Shown here one piece after another: positions 22,388 to 34,945 of a DNA stretch of 64,000 bases; position 1 is the first letter of the stretch; each line of letters begins with the position of its first letter. The notes beneath the pieces were generated by a model. The model was not told where the DNA came from. It saw nothing but the letters and a program-made list of their open reading frames with translations, and ran no database searches. Origin of the DNA: Acanthosoma haemorrhoidale (Eukaryota; Arthropoda; Insecta; Hemiptera; Acanthosomatidae); assembly GCA_930367205.1 (NCBI GenBank), contig OV884012.1, forward strand, positions 152,101,405 through 152,165,404, read 5' to 3'. The translations under genes and the position numbers were made by a program.

Positions 22388-23150
22388 TTTTTTCCCCTCA
22401 GCTTTTAAACTTGGAAAATTAAGGATAAGGGAAAAAAAAAGGAAAAATTATTTGAGGTGAACGGATCCTTTTACTAGGAGGATCTATTTGAAGGTCGGGT
22501 GAAGGAATTAAGGAGGGTTGGAGACCTCGGTAGAGGTGTAAATGTCACTCTGCAGAGGTGAGAGTCCACTGAAGGTTGAGCCTAGAGTCTGTCTAGGCAT
22601 GTAGTGCAAGCTCATTCAGTTAGATAACAGTGGTGGGTGCCCGTTAGGGGCTTGTTGGTTGGCCCAGGGTCGTAATGTCAACCATCTTGTCTCCATTCCC
22701 AGACCTAGTGAGTAGCCATCTTGCCGGTAGCGTTGTGGGTCGCAGGTCACGGAATAGGTCGTTTTGGCAATGTTTCATCGAATTGAAGAACTTGATGTAC
22801 CTTCTTCTGATGGCTTCGGTGATGGTGGGGACCTCGAACTTTTCGAGAGCCTTCATTTCACTGAAAGGAGTGTGCCATAGTGCCGTGCGCAGGATGTTGT
22901 CCTGGAAGTGCTGGAGTCTTTTTATGGTGCTGGTGTGGATAAATCGAAAAAGCGGAGTCCCAAACAGTAGAGCTGGCCTCAGGACGCTCTTATATATCAA
23001 CAGTTTCAGCCTAGAGGATATAGCCGGGCTTGTGGTGAGGTGGCGGAGAGGGTAGTAAGTCCTACGAACTCTTTTCAGCTTCTCTTGCAGATATGTGCTG
23101 AATGTTTTGTGCCTGTCTAGGTATAAACAATGATAAAACAGTTGCACTAT
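22388..23150 (-). mobile_element. Jockey-B copy, RT C-terminus and 3' UTR
   Basis: A minus-strand element ends in a short A-rich tail at the left edge. Its 3' UTR carries the CCTAGTAxAAGGATCCG and ACTCTCACCxxTxxxGCA landmarks shared with B copies at 39.8, 50.2 and 58.9 kb. The coding part is described separately. The right edge is a 5' truncation inside the RT; no target duplication was identified. Confidence 0.85.
22644..23147 (-). pseudogene. Jockey-B ORF2, RT C-terminal fragment
   Basis: An unbroken 167-residue frame, the longest uninterrupted RT piece in the window. In order it shows YLDRHKTFSTYL (family 'LG..LD..L.w..H'), the RRTYYPLRHLTTSP segment, KLLIYKSVLRPALLFGTPLF, RLQHFQDNILRTALWHTPFS, KFEVPTITEAIRRRYIKFF and a terminal PARW. 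This is the region after the catalytic palm of jockey-clade ORF2, so no catalytic residue is present. The first Met is internal; the true protein would start far upstream. It is close in sequence to the fragments at 9.6 kb and 40.1 kb. Confidence 0.88.
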
Positions 23151-25760
23151 ATATACGGCATATGATACACTAGATATGAAGCAGGATGTAGGTCCCTTAT
23201 GAATTCTCCTATTAGTTCAGAATGAAACTCTACATACTTGTTTGCGTGATGTTGACCAAAAAGCGTTTCTTCTAATTTTCGCATTCTTGGAATGTTATTT
23301 TTTGAGGTTTCAACCCAGACCTAACGCGGATTTCAAGATACCAGTTGGATAAGTGACGTATACACGAGTTTAGTTTTAGTGGTTAGAGTAGATCATTGAT
23401 TTAAAAGAAAAAAAAAAAAAAACCTGATAAGGCTACAGATCCCAAAATCTGCTAGTTCTAAAATAGCCCCCATTCATTTTGTCCCGTGATCTGTGATCTT
23501 TGATCTGTGTATTTACCAGCTCCTAAAAGACATTTGATGAACACATTTCGATACTTTTTCACGCAGCTCAAATCCCACCAGAAGCACCTAAGCAAACGTG
23601 CAATTGACGATATATATTGCTAAGGACGATGAAAGAGAGCTGCTAGGGATTAGGGAGGTAATGACGTCGAAGAGAGGGTGGGACCGGTGGGGTGGTGTAC
23701 CCCCAACCTGCGTACCCTCCTTCAGGACGGTCTGCAAATGTTTGTTCACACACAGGCTATTTCCCTTTGTTTTATCCGACTTTTCTCATGTCCTCCCGGC
23801 AAATATAGCTCACACCTACCACTAACCCTTTTTCTGCTTCAGCTACATTTAGACTGGATCTTCCCAAAGGACTCGCTCAGTACTTTTTTGAGAATGATCT
23901 GCAATAATGTTGTGTTTGGATAAATAGAAGTGAGCTCATATTTAGGTTAAAAATACTATCAATCAACAATCAGCCAGCGATCTAAAATATATTAATGTAT
24001 TCCACATTGTTGAATTTTGTAATATCTTAATTTTACTTTTTAAAAGATTATTATTCCAACGAAGTATAAGGAAAACAGCTCGAGGCGTATTTCATGTCTT
24101 CATATCTTGCTCCTGGAAGTGTCTTCGTCATGTTTTCTTAAATATTCTACGTAATCATGTAAAATGGTTCAATATTACAGCATTATCTTGACCGATAAAA
24201 GAATGACTAGTAAGATTTTTATACTCAAGTTGAATAATTAATTGATTCGTTACAGGTTTATGTAAATGGCATTTACTTTATGACACGTAATTGAAAGCAG
24301 CAGCGTTGCATCCCAACGTGCTATATAAATATACTAATGTCCTGAATTTTTATAGTATGTTTTCCAATATCCTAGGTTCCATACGTTTTTTAGTCATAGG
24401 TATTACATTAAGAAAAGTATTGTAAACAAAAATTAAATCGGCCACATATTCATTATCCAACTTAAATTTATCAGATCTTTCGCAAACCGGTGCTTCGAAA
24501 CTATTTAAAAATTAATGTTGTAATATTTTCCATCACATTAAAGATGTCATATACCAGAATGTAACAACAGAAATAGGTTGGTTATATTCAAAAGATGATA
24601 CTCAGTGCCCTAAAGAGTTACAAAATACATATCAAATATATTATTACAGGGAAGTGCTTACACACATATTTACCAAATATTAAAACCACTCACGTGAAGT
24701 CCACACGTGAAGTCGGTTAGCGTCATCACCGACCAAGTATCACTGGTTGTATATATATTTAAAAAAAAAAAGTAATTTAGTACATATTTGATGAAACCAA
24801 TTGTAATAAGGACAACTTTAATGATGAAAAATAAAATAATATGAGACAGTATTTATATAAATAAAAAAAGAGGTCTCTCCCTTGACCTGAAGAAGGGTCA
24901 TAAACTCCCTCCCGATAAATGTTTTTTCAAAAGACCATCCTATGTCTTTTTTCGTTCTAACATATGAAATAATCGTTTCATTCATATCTCAAGTATAAAT
25001 AAATTCATTTATGTAAAATCTATACTGATTTCCATAATTTATAAGATAAATAAAACATAAGTCAATACTGTCAATCTGTTTTAGTATTACTACTTCTATG
25101 ATTGATCTTAGTAACTTAGTTGAAGAGTTTCTTTATGAAATTTAATAGTGATATTAAACTTAGCAAGAGCTAATACTGTCAATAAATAATTTATCTCATG
25201 TGATTGGAATGATGTTCTTAAGAGACCTCTCCTCAGTATAATGAATTATTAGTTATATAATTGACCTGATTTATAAGCGCATATGCTTTGCATGTATAGA
25301 CTAGGTACTGGGTGAATCCATGTATTTCCAAGATAAACGTACGCTGTTTGCAGTCGACGGTTGTTGAATTATACAATTAAGTTCGATGAATAATATGAAG
25401 TTTGTTTAGTAACTGAAGGGCTGCTGCTAGCTTTGAGGGAACGCGCTAATAGTACTGAAGTTGAGGGATGAAAGGAAGAAATGCCATCGGTAGTGACCTC
25501 TCTCCCTAGCCTCCAGACCACGAAAGCTGAGCCACTAAGTGTCGGTTCTGGTCAGGACAAAGGATCAGTTATACTCTTCGCTTCGGTGGGCTTTATAATA
25601 ATACTTAATTAAACTTTATATTATAGGTTAATATTTTATTTTGCATTTTGTTTATGGTTAAAACTCTTTTTATTTAGACAAAGAGATGTCTATTCAGGAA
25701 TAGAAAAATTATCGTTGGATAATATTTGAACAGTTAAATTAACAAAAAATCACTTGCTAC
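23151..25760. other. Unassigned non-coding DNA
   Basis: No supported gene, RNA or shared repeat was recognised in this AT-rich stretch. Confidence 0.4.
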
Positions 25761-25831
25761 TCTTTATTGGGCTATAATTACAATCTGCCTTTTATAAGGC
25801 AATAAATAATTAAGATAAACGCTCTCATTAA
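25761..25831 (-). mobile_element. Short jockey-D 3' end fragment
   Basis: About 70 bp matching the family-D tail (ACAATCTGCCTTTTATAAGG, then an ATAATTAAGATAAACG-like piece). It closely resembles the 64-bp copy at 17.5 kb. No convincing target duplication was found. Confidence 0.65.
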
Positions 25832-26650
25832 TTAAAAATTTACTACGCTACTATTAAAAATTTTATCTGATAGATCATATTTGCTTAAATATAACTATTT
25901 GTTTATAATACTCTTTAAAGTTACTTTACTTCTTGTCGTCGTTAAAACATTTGAAAACATTACTATTACAACACATCAAGTCCAGAGATCCATCTGTGTT
26001 TTATAATTAACTGCTGAATCCACCCTATTTAAACTTGAATAACAAACCTTTGTCGATTCAACAAACACAGCTACTGTAGTCCAGCCAATTCTTGTCTATA
26101 GTAAAGGAAGTTTTATTAAAATTAATAAAATAAAATAAATTATTGTTTTTATTTAATATGGCATGTTAAAGTTTAACATTTTGTCAGAAGTGTGTATAAT
26201 TTTGAATATTATATTATTCTGAACAATGCCACCATTTTTTTGGTATAAAATGGAAACTTTCCGATTGTGCACACTCGACAAATTGTGATTAGACTTAAAG
26301 ACACTCATAGTGCTGAATTGTAAAAAGAAAATTATATAATCAAAGTGGTGTTAAAGGTTCGGGTAGGGTTTCACCGATTGTTGTTGTTTGGTTTCTTTCA
26401 ATCCTTCAAAGTCACTAGGAGTGGTTGTGAGGCTTCACATTCCTACAGGTTTTCGTTGTTTAACAGGCGCCACCTCTTGTACATGACGGCATGGTAACCA
26501 TTTTTGACCTTGAATATTTAAAAGTAGCCTAAATCAAGCAATCATTTTAATCCAGAATTGTATTTGAGACTTGGGTAAATGAGCAGTTGCTGAACTCGAC
26601 ATACAAACAGACGTGGAATATCTTTCGTCTTTCCGTATCTTATACGACAG

Positions 26651-26987
26651 ATCTCGCACTCTTGGTCAGCCTCCGGTGACAAATTGAACAAACTTCAACA
26701 AATCGATCAAGTTCAGCCTCTTATCCAGTGACGCGGCTGACGAAGGAGCGTGGGGTACTTTCCAGGACTCCGCTTCCTCCTTCACACGCGAGGGAGGTGA
26801 CAATCATGTGCACTTGGGGGGCTTCTGGGCTGTTTGTAAATATTGTACGAATGAGCGAGTGAATGATGTTGTAAATATGGTATGAATGATAACATTTATC
26901 TCAATTACTTATAGCCCAATCAGGCCGATTGTAATTTTATCCTAATAAATTGTTACAATAAAAAAAAAAAATTAAAGTTGTAAGTAA
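26651..26987 (+). mobile_element. Jockey-D 3' UTR copy
   Basis: Bounded by TATACGACAG (26641-26650 and 26988-26997). It carries the full D 3' UTR landmarks from GGTCAGCCTCCG to the TTGTAATTTTATCC tail and an A-run. After the A-run, a second tail-like piece (TTAAAGTTGTAAGTAA) precedes the right duplication. At about 26673-26712 a roughly 40-bp insertion replaces a few bases of the consensus and repeats a GTTCAGCCTC string. Confidence 0.82.
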
Positions 26988-26997
26988 TATACGACAG

Positions 26998-28774
26998 CGC
27001 TCCCAAAGCGCCATTCAAATCGATTTGAAATATTAGGTATACTTTTAATAAAATCTAGTCACTATAAGTTAGGCTGTTGACCAGTTACAGTTTTGATTTT
27101 TTGAGCTTTATATTTGCAATATTGCAAAAATGTTACAAGAAATATTGCCTTTAGAGCCAAAAATAGAAATAGCGCAATGTCGATTCTTTGTTATTTGGGT
27201 AGCTATGGTTTCATATAATAAATCCAATTATTTAATACATAGTAGATTTTTCAATTATCATTGCAACTCAATTTTTTTAAAAAAACTTGATCCTGAGATC
27301 AACTATTCACTTCGGATCATTTTTTGATTATACAATGTATATTGGAGAAAGCCATTATTAATATATTAATATTAAAAAGATGTTTTGTATCAATTTCAAA
27401 AGAGGTCGTCTCGCTATAGCCGAATGAAGTACAGAACCTACCCTAACAAGTCTGGGCAAAGGGCGCTAAAAACCACTACCACAATAAAACCCTACGGGTT
27501 CAAACCTACAATGGAAGAAACCAGAATGAAGGGCCTGCTCTGTGCCATAAATCTGTGAAGTGCTGCGGGGGTAATAAAGAAGACCACACTCATGTCGATT
27601 GTGAAACCGTTAGCCACGCACCTGAAATCCTTTTATTCGTTAAAGGAAACCAAGGAGGGGACCAACTTTGCCTATATCAACCTTCCCAAAGTATCTTTCA
27701 GTTCCTCTCAATTGACAGTTCTCATGAAAGCCATCTCATGAAATTATTACCATTATGAGCTTAAAAAAAAGACGCCCTGTGTAAATACTTAATTTTGTGA
27801 CAGATATAATAAAGCAGATATCATGTTGAGCTAAAAGTAACATAAAATACTATGTATCATCACATTATCGTATAAAACTAAATTTGTTGCAAAAAAAATT
27901 GGCTTATTATCATAATACCTAGTGAGCGTACATGCCACAATACATTAAAGTTAAATTCTCAAATGAACGTTTTTTAAAAATTGAAAGTGCAGTATAGCAA
28001 AAATATCTTATAGAATTTATTTATCCGTCCTATTTTTTTTTTGTTATTACAGAAAATTATTGCAGTGACAAGGATAGCAATATTTTCCAAACCTGATTGA
28101 TGCTATGCAACCGATAATTGATGGTTTGCGGGCAAGATTTAGCAAGCATCATTCCCAACAGACGGATGGTCACAGGCAAACAATGAGGGGCAATCCATTA
28201 TAATTTATTGATCGCTGCTTCACATTGGATGGATTCGTATCAGCCCCATTAGGGTTACCATCCATATCACCCAGGCATTACTCAGCACTTCCTGTAAATT
28301 CAATTTGGCTGTATCATGTCTTACCATAAAATCTCTTTAATAGTCCTCTATTCTTGTGTATACACATTAGTTCTACAGTTAAACCGGACACTTAAGGATT
28401 TGAAATCCATAGGCTAATAAACAGTAAAATTTTGTTTCAAATAGCTCTATAAACTATCAAATGTGAGTGAAAAGGAATGGGAGAGCAAGTGGAAAAAATG
28501 TAAGAAAACAGGAGGACATGAAGCAGGAATCATTGATTCCCCTCGGGAGCAGGGACTGGGATCAGAGGATTGTGGTTCTCCCCTAAAAAATAAATTTACA
28601 AAGAAAATTACGATAACCTGTAACTTAGTTAAATGGTCCGTTCCTTGAAAAATGTCTTACAGAAATAATTTAAGAAACTACTGTCTTTTACTAATATTGA
28701 ACGATATTTTAAATATCCCGTTTACTAGAGTATCATAAAATGATAATAGTCATTTGTCAGAAATATGATTACCA
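26998..28774. other. Unassigned non-coding DNA
   Basis: No supported gene. Near 27420-27560 the composition is more balanced and a GGGTTCAAACC string resembles a Pol III B box, but no matching A box was seen. A 67-codon frame at 27555 is not recognisable. Confidence 0.35.
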
Positions 28775-29022
28775 TTTTTTTTATTTTCCTAGCCCCGTTA
28801 AATTTACAGATACTTTTATACAATTATAGATCCTCAGGCGAATCTATTTTCAAATTATTTTTGTATTTCCTGTAGCGTCACTACATTATATACAGGTTTT
28901 GTTATCTGATAAAAACTATATAACGGAATAAACAAGTATAATGATACACATTACACGTGACTGGACTGAACTAACTCTAATAAATGTGATGGGGCTCACC
29001 TTTTTGGTCAAACTTAAAGCTA
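28775..29022 (-). mobile_element. Jockey-A 3' UTR copy
   Basis: Only 3' UTR is present, in minus orientation: T-rich tail at 28775-28787, then the complement of AAATTTAACGGGGCTAGG, the GATTCGCCTGAGGATCTA block, the CACTACATTATATACAGG complement and the CAGTCACGTG block. It ends near the TTTGACCAAAAAGGTGAGCC segment. No coding sequence remains. Confidence 0.8.
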
Positions 29023-30638
29023 AATAATATTGTACATATTGTTAAACACCGTTTTGGTTTATATAAAGATATAATAATCACCGGGTACTTACTTCACTAT
29101 ACGAAGAAAAATCAGATAATAACCAAAACAATTACTTAAATAAATTAATAATAAGTAGTCGTCAATACTCGGAAATAGATTTCCTGACAAGACGAAACGC
29201 AACACGTGGATTCACATTGACATTGAAATCAAATTGTATTTGTTTTGTTGTGTTTCCTCACAGGATGTAATCTCGTTAGCATAGTTTATTTATAAGGCCC
29301 CTCGTTTTTCATTTGGCGTGGTCTGCTAATCTTTGCAGAGATATTGATCGAGAGGTAGGACCAACTAAAACTTGTCACCATAGGTAATGTGATTGGCTCT
29401 CCAGGGTACATTTCAACCTTCCATTTGGTTTTACTATTTATTTATTCAAGTTACTACTCATTCGTCCTCATGAGGCTGCGACAACCCCTTCCTCAAACGC
29501 TGACGAAGGCTTTCCCCCAAAGAAACAATGTTTGGGCGAGGCAGGGATCGAGCTCGCGTCAACTCCCTAACCAGACGACTTTGGGAACGGTAAATAAAAT
29601 ACTTTGTGATAATCATTAAATATACATATATTAGCTTACCATAGTTTCTATGGTTATATAGCAAACAATAGCCCCTTTAGACAAGGTAGGCGGTAGGCAG
29701 GTAATTGAGGTTCGTGGCACGGAGGACTTGGGGCTTACCTTACCGTCTTGGAGGCTTAAATATTCAGCTGGGGTAGCCATGACTTAGGGGCATGGGCTTA
29801 GTTCCAAAGTATGAGTGCTTTCTTCGTCATCGACGCCATAGGTCTTGGCCTCCCTGCTTTATAATTGTTCAACCAATCATTTTTTAAGAAAAAAAACCTA
29901 AACAGGCTCAAACGACAGTCACTAAGCCTTCTTAGAAAAAAAATAGTTGCATAAATAAATATTTAATCCTGTCAAAGACACCATAAAAAATTTGCGGGAT
30001 ATTTACCGAACCTGAAGGAAGAGGCTTTACTTTCATGAGTAAGTTTATTGGTTTGTAGAGTAATTTTTCCGTGTGCTCAATATATTGGCAGTAAAAATAA
30101 TTTAATCGATCGAAAATTATTCATAATACTGAATAATGTTTTGACTAATAAAATATTACAAAAAATATGTAAAAATAATTGTATGTCACAAAAGTCGTGA
30201 TTATAAGTAAAGTGCGCCATCAACAACTAAGCATTTAATGTCGTTCCAGACAGCAGAAATACTTTTTCTACTTATTCTACTTATAAGTGCCTTCGTGGTC
30301 AACTGAATTAGGTAATCATTAGATAGAAGCTCACTTAGGGCCCTGAGATTGCCAATTGATTTTATTTGATCAATTTATAATACGTTTGATTAGGATATTG
30401 TTACAAATAGTACATGACAAACAAATTTGACGTAAAAAAGTAATTGTATTGGAAGTTGATTTCGCTAACTTTTAGGATTGCACAATGTACGACCAAGAAG
30501 CTGTTTAATATTTAATCTGGTTAATATGGCTAAATATTACGACAATAATACGAGGTGGCAACAAAAACTTATTGAAAAATTGATCCTCGTTCAATTCCGT
30601 CATTTGACTCTATCTATATCTACCAACGGTGGGTGGCA
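29023..30638. other. Unassigned non-coding DNA with a SINE-like patch
   Basis: At about 29480-29590 the minus strand reads GTCTGGTTAGGGAGTTGACG and then a GAGCTCGATCCCTGCC string, resembling the 3' half of a tRNA-derived SINE head. The A box is not convincing. A 45-bp piece at 29310-29354 is related to 20932-20976. The rest is unassigned. Confidence 0.35.
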
Positions 30639-30647
30639 ACCTATCTC

Positions 30648-31424
30648 ATGTTTTATTGTAACGTAATCAGTGACAGACTGGGCATGTTAAACATCACTGT
30701 AAACGATGGGAAGACCGACTGCGTAATCTTCTCCCTCCAAAAGGGGAAAAAAGCCTTGCCAAAATCATATACTATAGGAGGGCAAGAGAACTCACCAGCT
30801 TTCTCAATGCACTATTTGGCTATAAAAATGGATAGGCATCTCCATTTCTCTACTCATTTTAGTAATAAAATAGAAAAAGTACGACAAAGGTCTTACCGGC
30901 TATTGCACTTGCTAACTTCACCCAACCTGCCGCTTTGTCTTAAACTGATGATCTATAAATGAGTCCTCCGGCCAGCTCTGCTGTACGGTGCCCCGCTATT
31001 TACCCACTTGACTGACAATACAGCCAAATGTCTCCAACATTTCCAGAATGAGATCATGCGAAAAGTGGTCCGACATACCTCTCTCGAGAGGTTACATAAC
31101 GCTGACATGCACCCGTTACTTGGTGTGCCGTCGGTTGGTGAGTTCATCCGCCGGAGACACATCAAGTTTTTTGGCTCGTTGCAGCACCTAACCAACCCAG
31201 TGTGAAACACTATGACCCCACCACCCCTCCCGCATCGATGGCAACAGACTGTCGGGGAAAAATTAGGTTAATAATTAATATGTAAGTTAGTTTAAAGTTT
31301 GATCAAAAGGGTGAGCCCCATCACCTTTATTAGTCAGTTTAGTCCAGTCACGTATAATGTGTACCATTATACTTGTTTATTCCAATTACCTGTAAATTTA
31401 AAGGGGATATGAAGGGAAAAAAAT
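30648..31424 (+). mobile_element. Jockey-A copy, RT C-terminus with shortened 3' UTR
   Basis: Flanked by a 9-bp duplication ACCTATCTC (30639-30647 and 31425-31433). It holds the longest A coding part (see next entry). The 3' UTR runs to TTGTTTATTCCA and then jumps to ATTACCTGTAAATTTAAAGG. The middle UTR part found in the other copies is missing (roughly 110-130 bp). A short A-run ends it. Confidence 0.85.
30663..31256 (+). pseudogene. Jockey-A ORF2, RT C-terminal fragment with two nonsense changes
   Basis: One frame reads through the A-family C-terminal RT: ISDRLGMLNITVNDGKTDCV, a YTIGGQENSPAF segment, the YL-IKMDRHLHFSTHF block, KIEKVRQRSYRLLHLLTS and LKLMIYK. An in-frame stop follows at about 30961, where sister copies have TGT. 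The frame then continues with VLRPALLYGAPLFTHLTDNT, KCLQHFQNEIMRKVVRHTSL and IRRRHIKFFGSLQHLTNPV up to a second stop near 31204. Both are single-base changes relative to sister copies, so decay is light. Catalytic motifs lie upstream of the truncation and are absent. Confidence 0.85.
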
Positions 31425-31433
31425 ACCTATCTC

Positions 31434-34377
31434 TTCTTGATAGTTCTCTTCTTAATTATTTTAATATATACTTAACATGCATGTTAGGCATTTGGTCATT
31501 CAATATACATACATACAGTATACAAAGAATATGTGTTATAATGAACATTAATAAAATGGACGACGTCTGATATTTTACACTCAGCACAATTAGTATAACT
31601 ACAAAATAATATTTATAAGTATAAATGGGGTAGAGACGTCATAGTTCACTTTTGTTTGTCTTTTTTGATCAGACTTTTGAGGAATATTAATGTGAAGGAA
31701 ATTAGCTTTGAAAATGAAATTCCCTTTTAAGAAAAGACCTAAATTATAACTAGATGAATGAGACGGCGCAATCCAATCTGCACCGGATGCTTTAGTAATT
31801 ACTGACTAAATATTACATCGTGCGGTCGATGCTTTTGAAGTTTCACTCACCTCTTTTCATATTGTCGATTTTAATTAAATTGTTTTGACCATAATGGAAA
31901 AAAAATGTTTTAGGAAAAAGATCCATGTAATAAAAGAGAAAATAGTCGTTTTTCTAAATAATGAGTTGCAAGGTATTTTCTTTTAGATTTTTCTCTCAAC
32001 AGCCTTGTTGACCTTTTGATCATCATTGCTTCTAAAGGTCACAAGACGTTACTTCGGTTTTACTTTTCTGTTCTGTCTCAGCCTTTTCCGGCCTCCGTTA
32101 AAGTTTTTAAGCTACACATTATTTCAGCAACTGTTTAGTCACAGAGTTCACCTGGAAGTGGAAGCATCCTCAGTTCCAGGAATTATTCCGCTATAAAGTA
32201 TTGGTAAATTGTGCGCAAGCTAATCATTCAAGGACTGTCTAATGCATCTATGGTGTATGATTAAATTACTGCACTTATGGTGTATGATGGCGGATGAAAC
32301 TTGTTGTATTTTCTAGTCAACAAGAAAATGACCAACGATGTGAGCATCATCCAAATGAAAAAAATCGTAATAACCGTTATCACAACTAAACGGGCTGGGT
32401 GTTTTCTCCGGTTGAATATGTGTTAGTGTCGCCACTCTTTACGTATATTATACTTTTTACAAACCAATTTAACATACCTTCCCTACCACCCGGAAGTCAG
32501 CCTGAGATGGATAGAATTGATTATAAAATATTCATGAAAAATAAGAATAATGTTTGGGAACGAGTAAGTTTTGTATGGTGGAGGTGAAGAGCTTGAATCG
32601 CTGAATCTGATGTGAAGAAGACAACTGACATCATGACCATCTATAAAGTTTTTTTCTTAAAATAACAGCAGACTGACTAAGAAAAAACTGACTAAATAGA
32701 ACTGACAGTAGCTACAGACTACTCAAAAAGACATTACACTCATATTACTTAATATAATTTGACAGTAATAAAGAGAACGAATACAATTTTTGAGTTCAAG
32801 TTCATAACCTGTGGAACAGTTTTGCGATTAACGAGAGGGTTTTGATATATTATGATGCCATTTTGATGGAGTGAGAACAAATATTTTTGAATTCGCAACC
32901 GTCTTGAGTTTTCAGGAAAATGGAATCAAAAAGGGTTGCACTTCACTGAAACATTATTATAATCCATGAGTAATATGACCCATGATGATACTCACTTTAT
33001 CAGCTTATTATTTGAATTCTTTTTAAAATTAGATATTTTTATTTTACCACACATATGAATGGGTAAATTACTGTCAAAAGTTTTGGGCGAAAACGTTTTG
33101 GTCAAATGTAAATTCAAAGCTGTCATTGGCTTACATGCATCATTCCAACATTAAATGATAAATGAGCAGAAGTGACGAAGGGTCTGGGCATTTCACCTTA
33201 AAGGTAAACTTGTCTTATGGAATTAGAAGCTGAGTCAACGGGGAAAAAGTTCTAGAGATGTGAAATATTTCTGTGGGGGTGGGGACGGCCCCCGTGCTGG
33301 GGGTGGGGGGTGGTCGAGGAAACTTTCAGCTTCCCATCTCAGCCCATATCCTCAAAGACAAACATTCTTTACTCCTCTAAATACACAGTCACTATGGAAT
33401 GTGTGGGCTCGTTTATAAATATTAGCACAAAAAACCCTTGGGGAAAAAAGAGGGAACACTTTCGGGTGAAAACACTTGTAATATTTACACTTCCTTAATG
33501 GTTTAAATACGAATGTTTAGCAATCAAGAACAAGCAAAAATATTTGCAAAATTAATTTTATTCATTAAAATAGCTAACTAGCTTACATTTGCCCTACTTA
33601 GGCCGTTTTCTCACCAAAGCATTACTGAGTACCTGCCTTCTTTCAGTCTCACGTGAGCTTAATTGGATTGAACATATTATTTTGGCGATGGATAAACAAA
33701 ACTGCTCTAATTTTAGATATGAATACTACACGGCTTGGAAAAAGTTGATTACTAATCTATAAATAGCTATATTGTAGCTATTAGTTTGAGTATATAAGGG
33801 CGTTTATCGAACAAATGCAGTGCCTGTGATAATATGAGTAATGCTTATGTACCAAGGATCAATGTATCTGTTGTTTTTCTATTGATGTTTGTGTGTGTTT
33901 ATATCATATCGAGTAAGGTGAAAAATTTAAGAAAATGATGTCCTAAACATAATCTATTATTATATTTTTTTTTTTTAACTATAGTTATAAGAAATTATTA
34001 AAATCTTGTTGGCAAATTAAACTCAATCCGATTTAGACTTATCGACATGATATTTTGTGCATTAGTTCCATTTGATGTCCTGAAGACCCATGAAAAAAAT
34101 GACGGGCCATTAAAAAAATTACTCTGTAATTAATAATAATTATTTTCCTGTCGTATATAGTAAGGTATCAAGCTAAATATCTCGGCGTCTTGATCAATAG
34201 CACGTAAAGTTCTTTAGGGACTTGATAAGCTTTTGTCACAAAACGTCATTAAAATCCTTTCCGTGGGCTTAACGATAATATGGACTTGAGTTTGGTTTGA
34301 TCTGGACCGATCAATAATTTATAGCTAGCAAAAATCTGAATCCAGGAGAAGAATCAATCATCAGCGTATGGCCAATG
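31434..34377. other. Unassigned non-coding DNA
   Basis: AT-rich, no supported gene. A G-rich tract at about 33275-33315 is of unknown meaning. Confidence 0.4.
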
Positions 34378-34386
34378 AAGATTATA

Positions 34387-34826
34387 TAACTTTTAACAAC
34401 TTTATTATGGTAAAATTACAATCTGCCGAATTGGGCAATAAGTAATTGTGAAAAATGATCTCATTTAGACCATATTTACAATTCATCATTCATTCGCTCG
34501 TTCATACACTATTTACAAACAGCCCAGAGACCTCCCAAATCTACATGGTTGTCCCCGAGGAGGATTATAGGGATGAGTGGTACAGTGCAATGACTGTGCT
34601 ACGGGATTAGGGTGGTTGGATAGACTGTTATGGAATTTCATGAACTTGGAAGGGATGAGTTCAAGAATGTATGGTATATTAAGATCGCTATGACGGGTTC
34701 GCTGCTGAAGTCCACATGGTTGTCACTTCCCTCGCGTGCGAAGGCGTTTTGGGAAGTCCCCCACGATCCTCCGTCGAATGCGTTACAGGATAAGAGCCAG
34801 TGGAGGCTGACCAAGAGCGCGAGATT
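34387..34826 (-). mobile_element. Scrambled jockey-D copy
   Basis: The whole block is flanked by AAGATTATA (34378-34386 and 34827-34835), so it looks like one insertion. Read from the tail side on the plus strand, it runs through the D tail to CTACATGGTTGTC. It then skips about 270 bp of the usual UTR to CCGAGGAGGATTATAGGG and continues to about 34692. There it jumps back and repeats the skipped part, from GTCCACATGGTTGTCAC to GAGCGCGAGA. The order of UTR segments is thus rearranged. Open frames here are by-products. Confidence 0.8.
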
Positions 34827-34945
34827 AAGATTATAACAAAGAATAATTGGAATTATCCCATTAAAAATATTTGGAGAAATTATAAATAAATATAACATGA
34901 TATATTTATAAAAGCTATTCAGATATAAATCTTTAATGTATGTGT

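Noticed and set aside
22675..23055. Plus-strand 126-codon frame
   Set aside because: Antisense to the jockey-B RT fragment.
27420..27560. Possible tRNA-like or SINE element around GGGTTCAAACC
   Set aside because: No A box at proper distance and no cloverleaf; B-box-like strings are frequent by chance.
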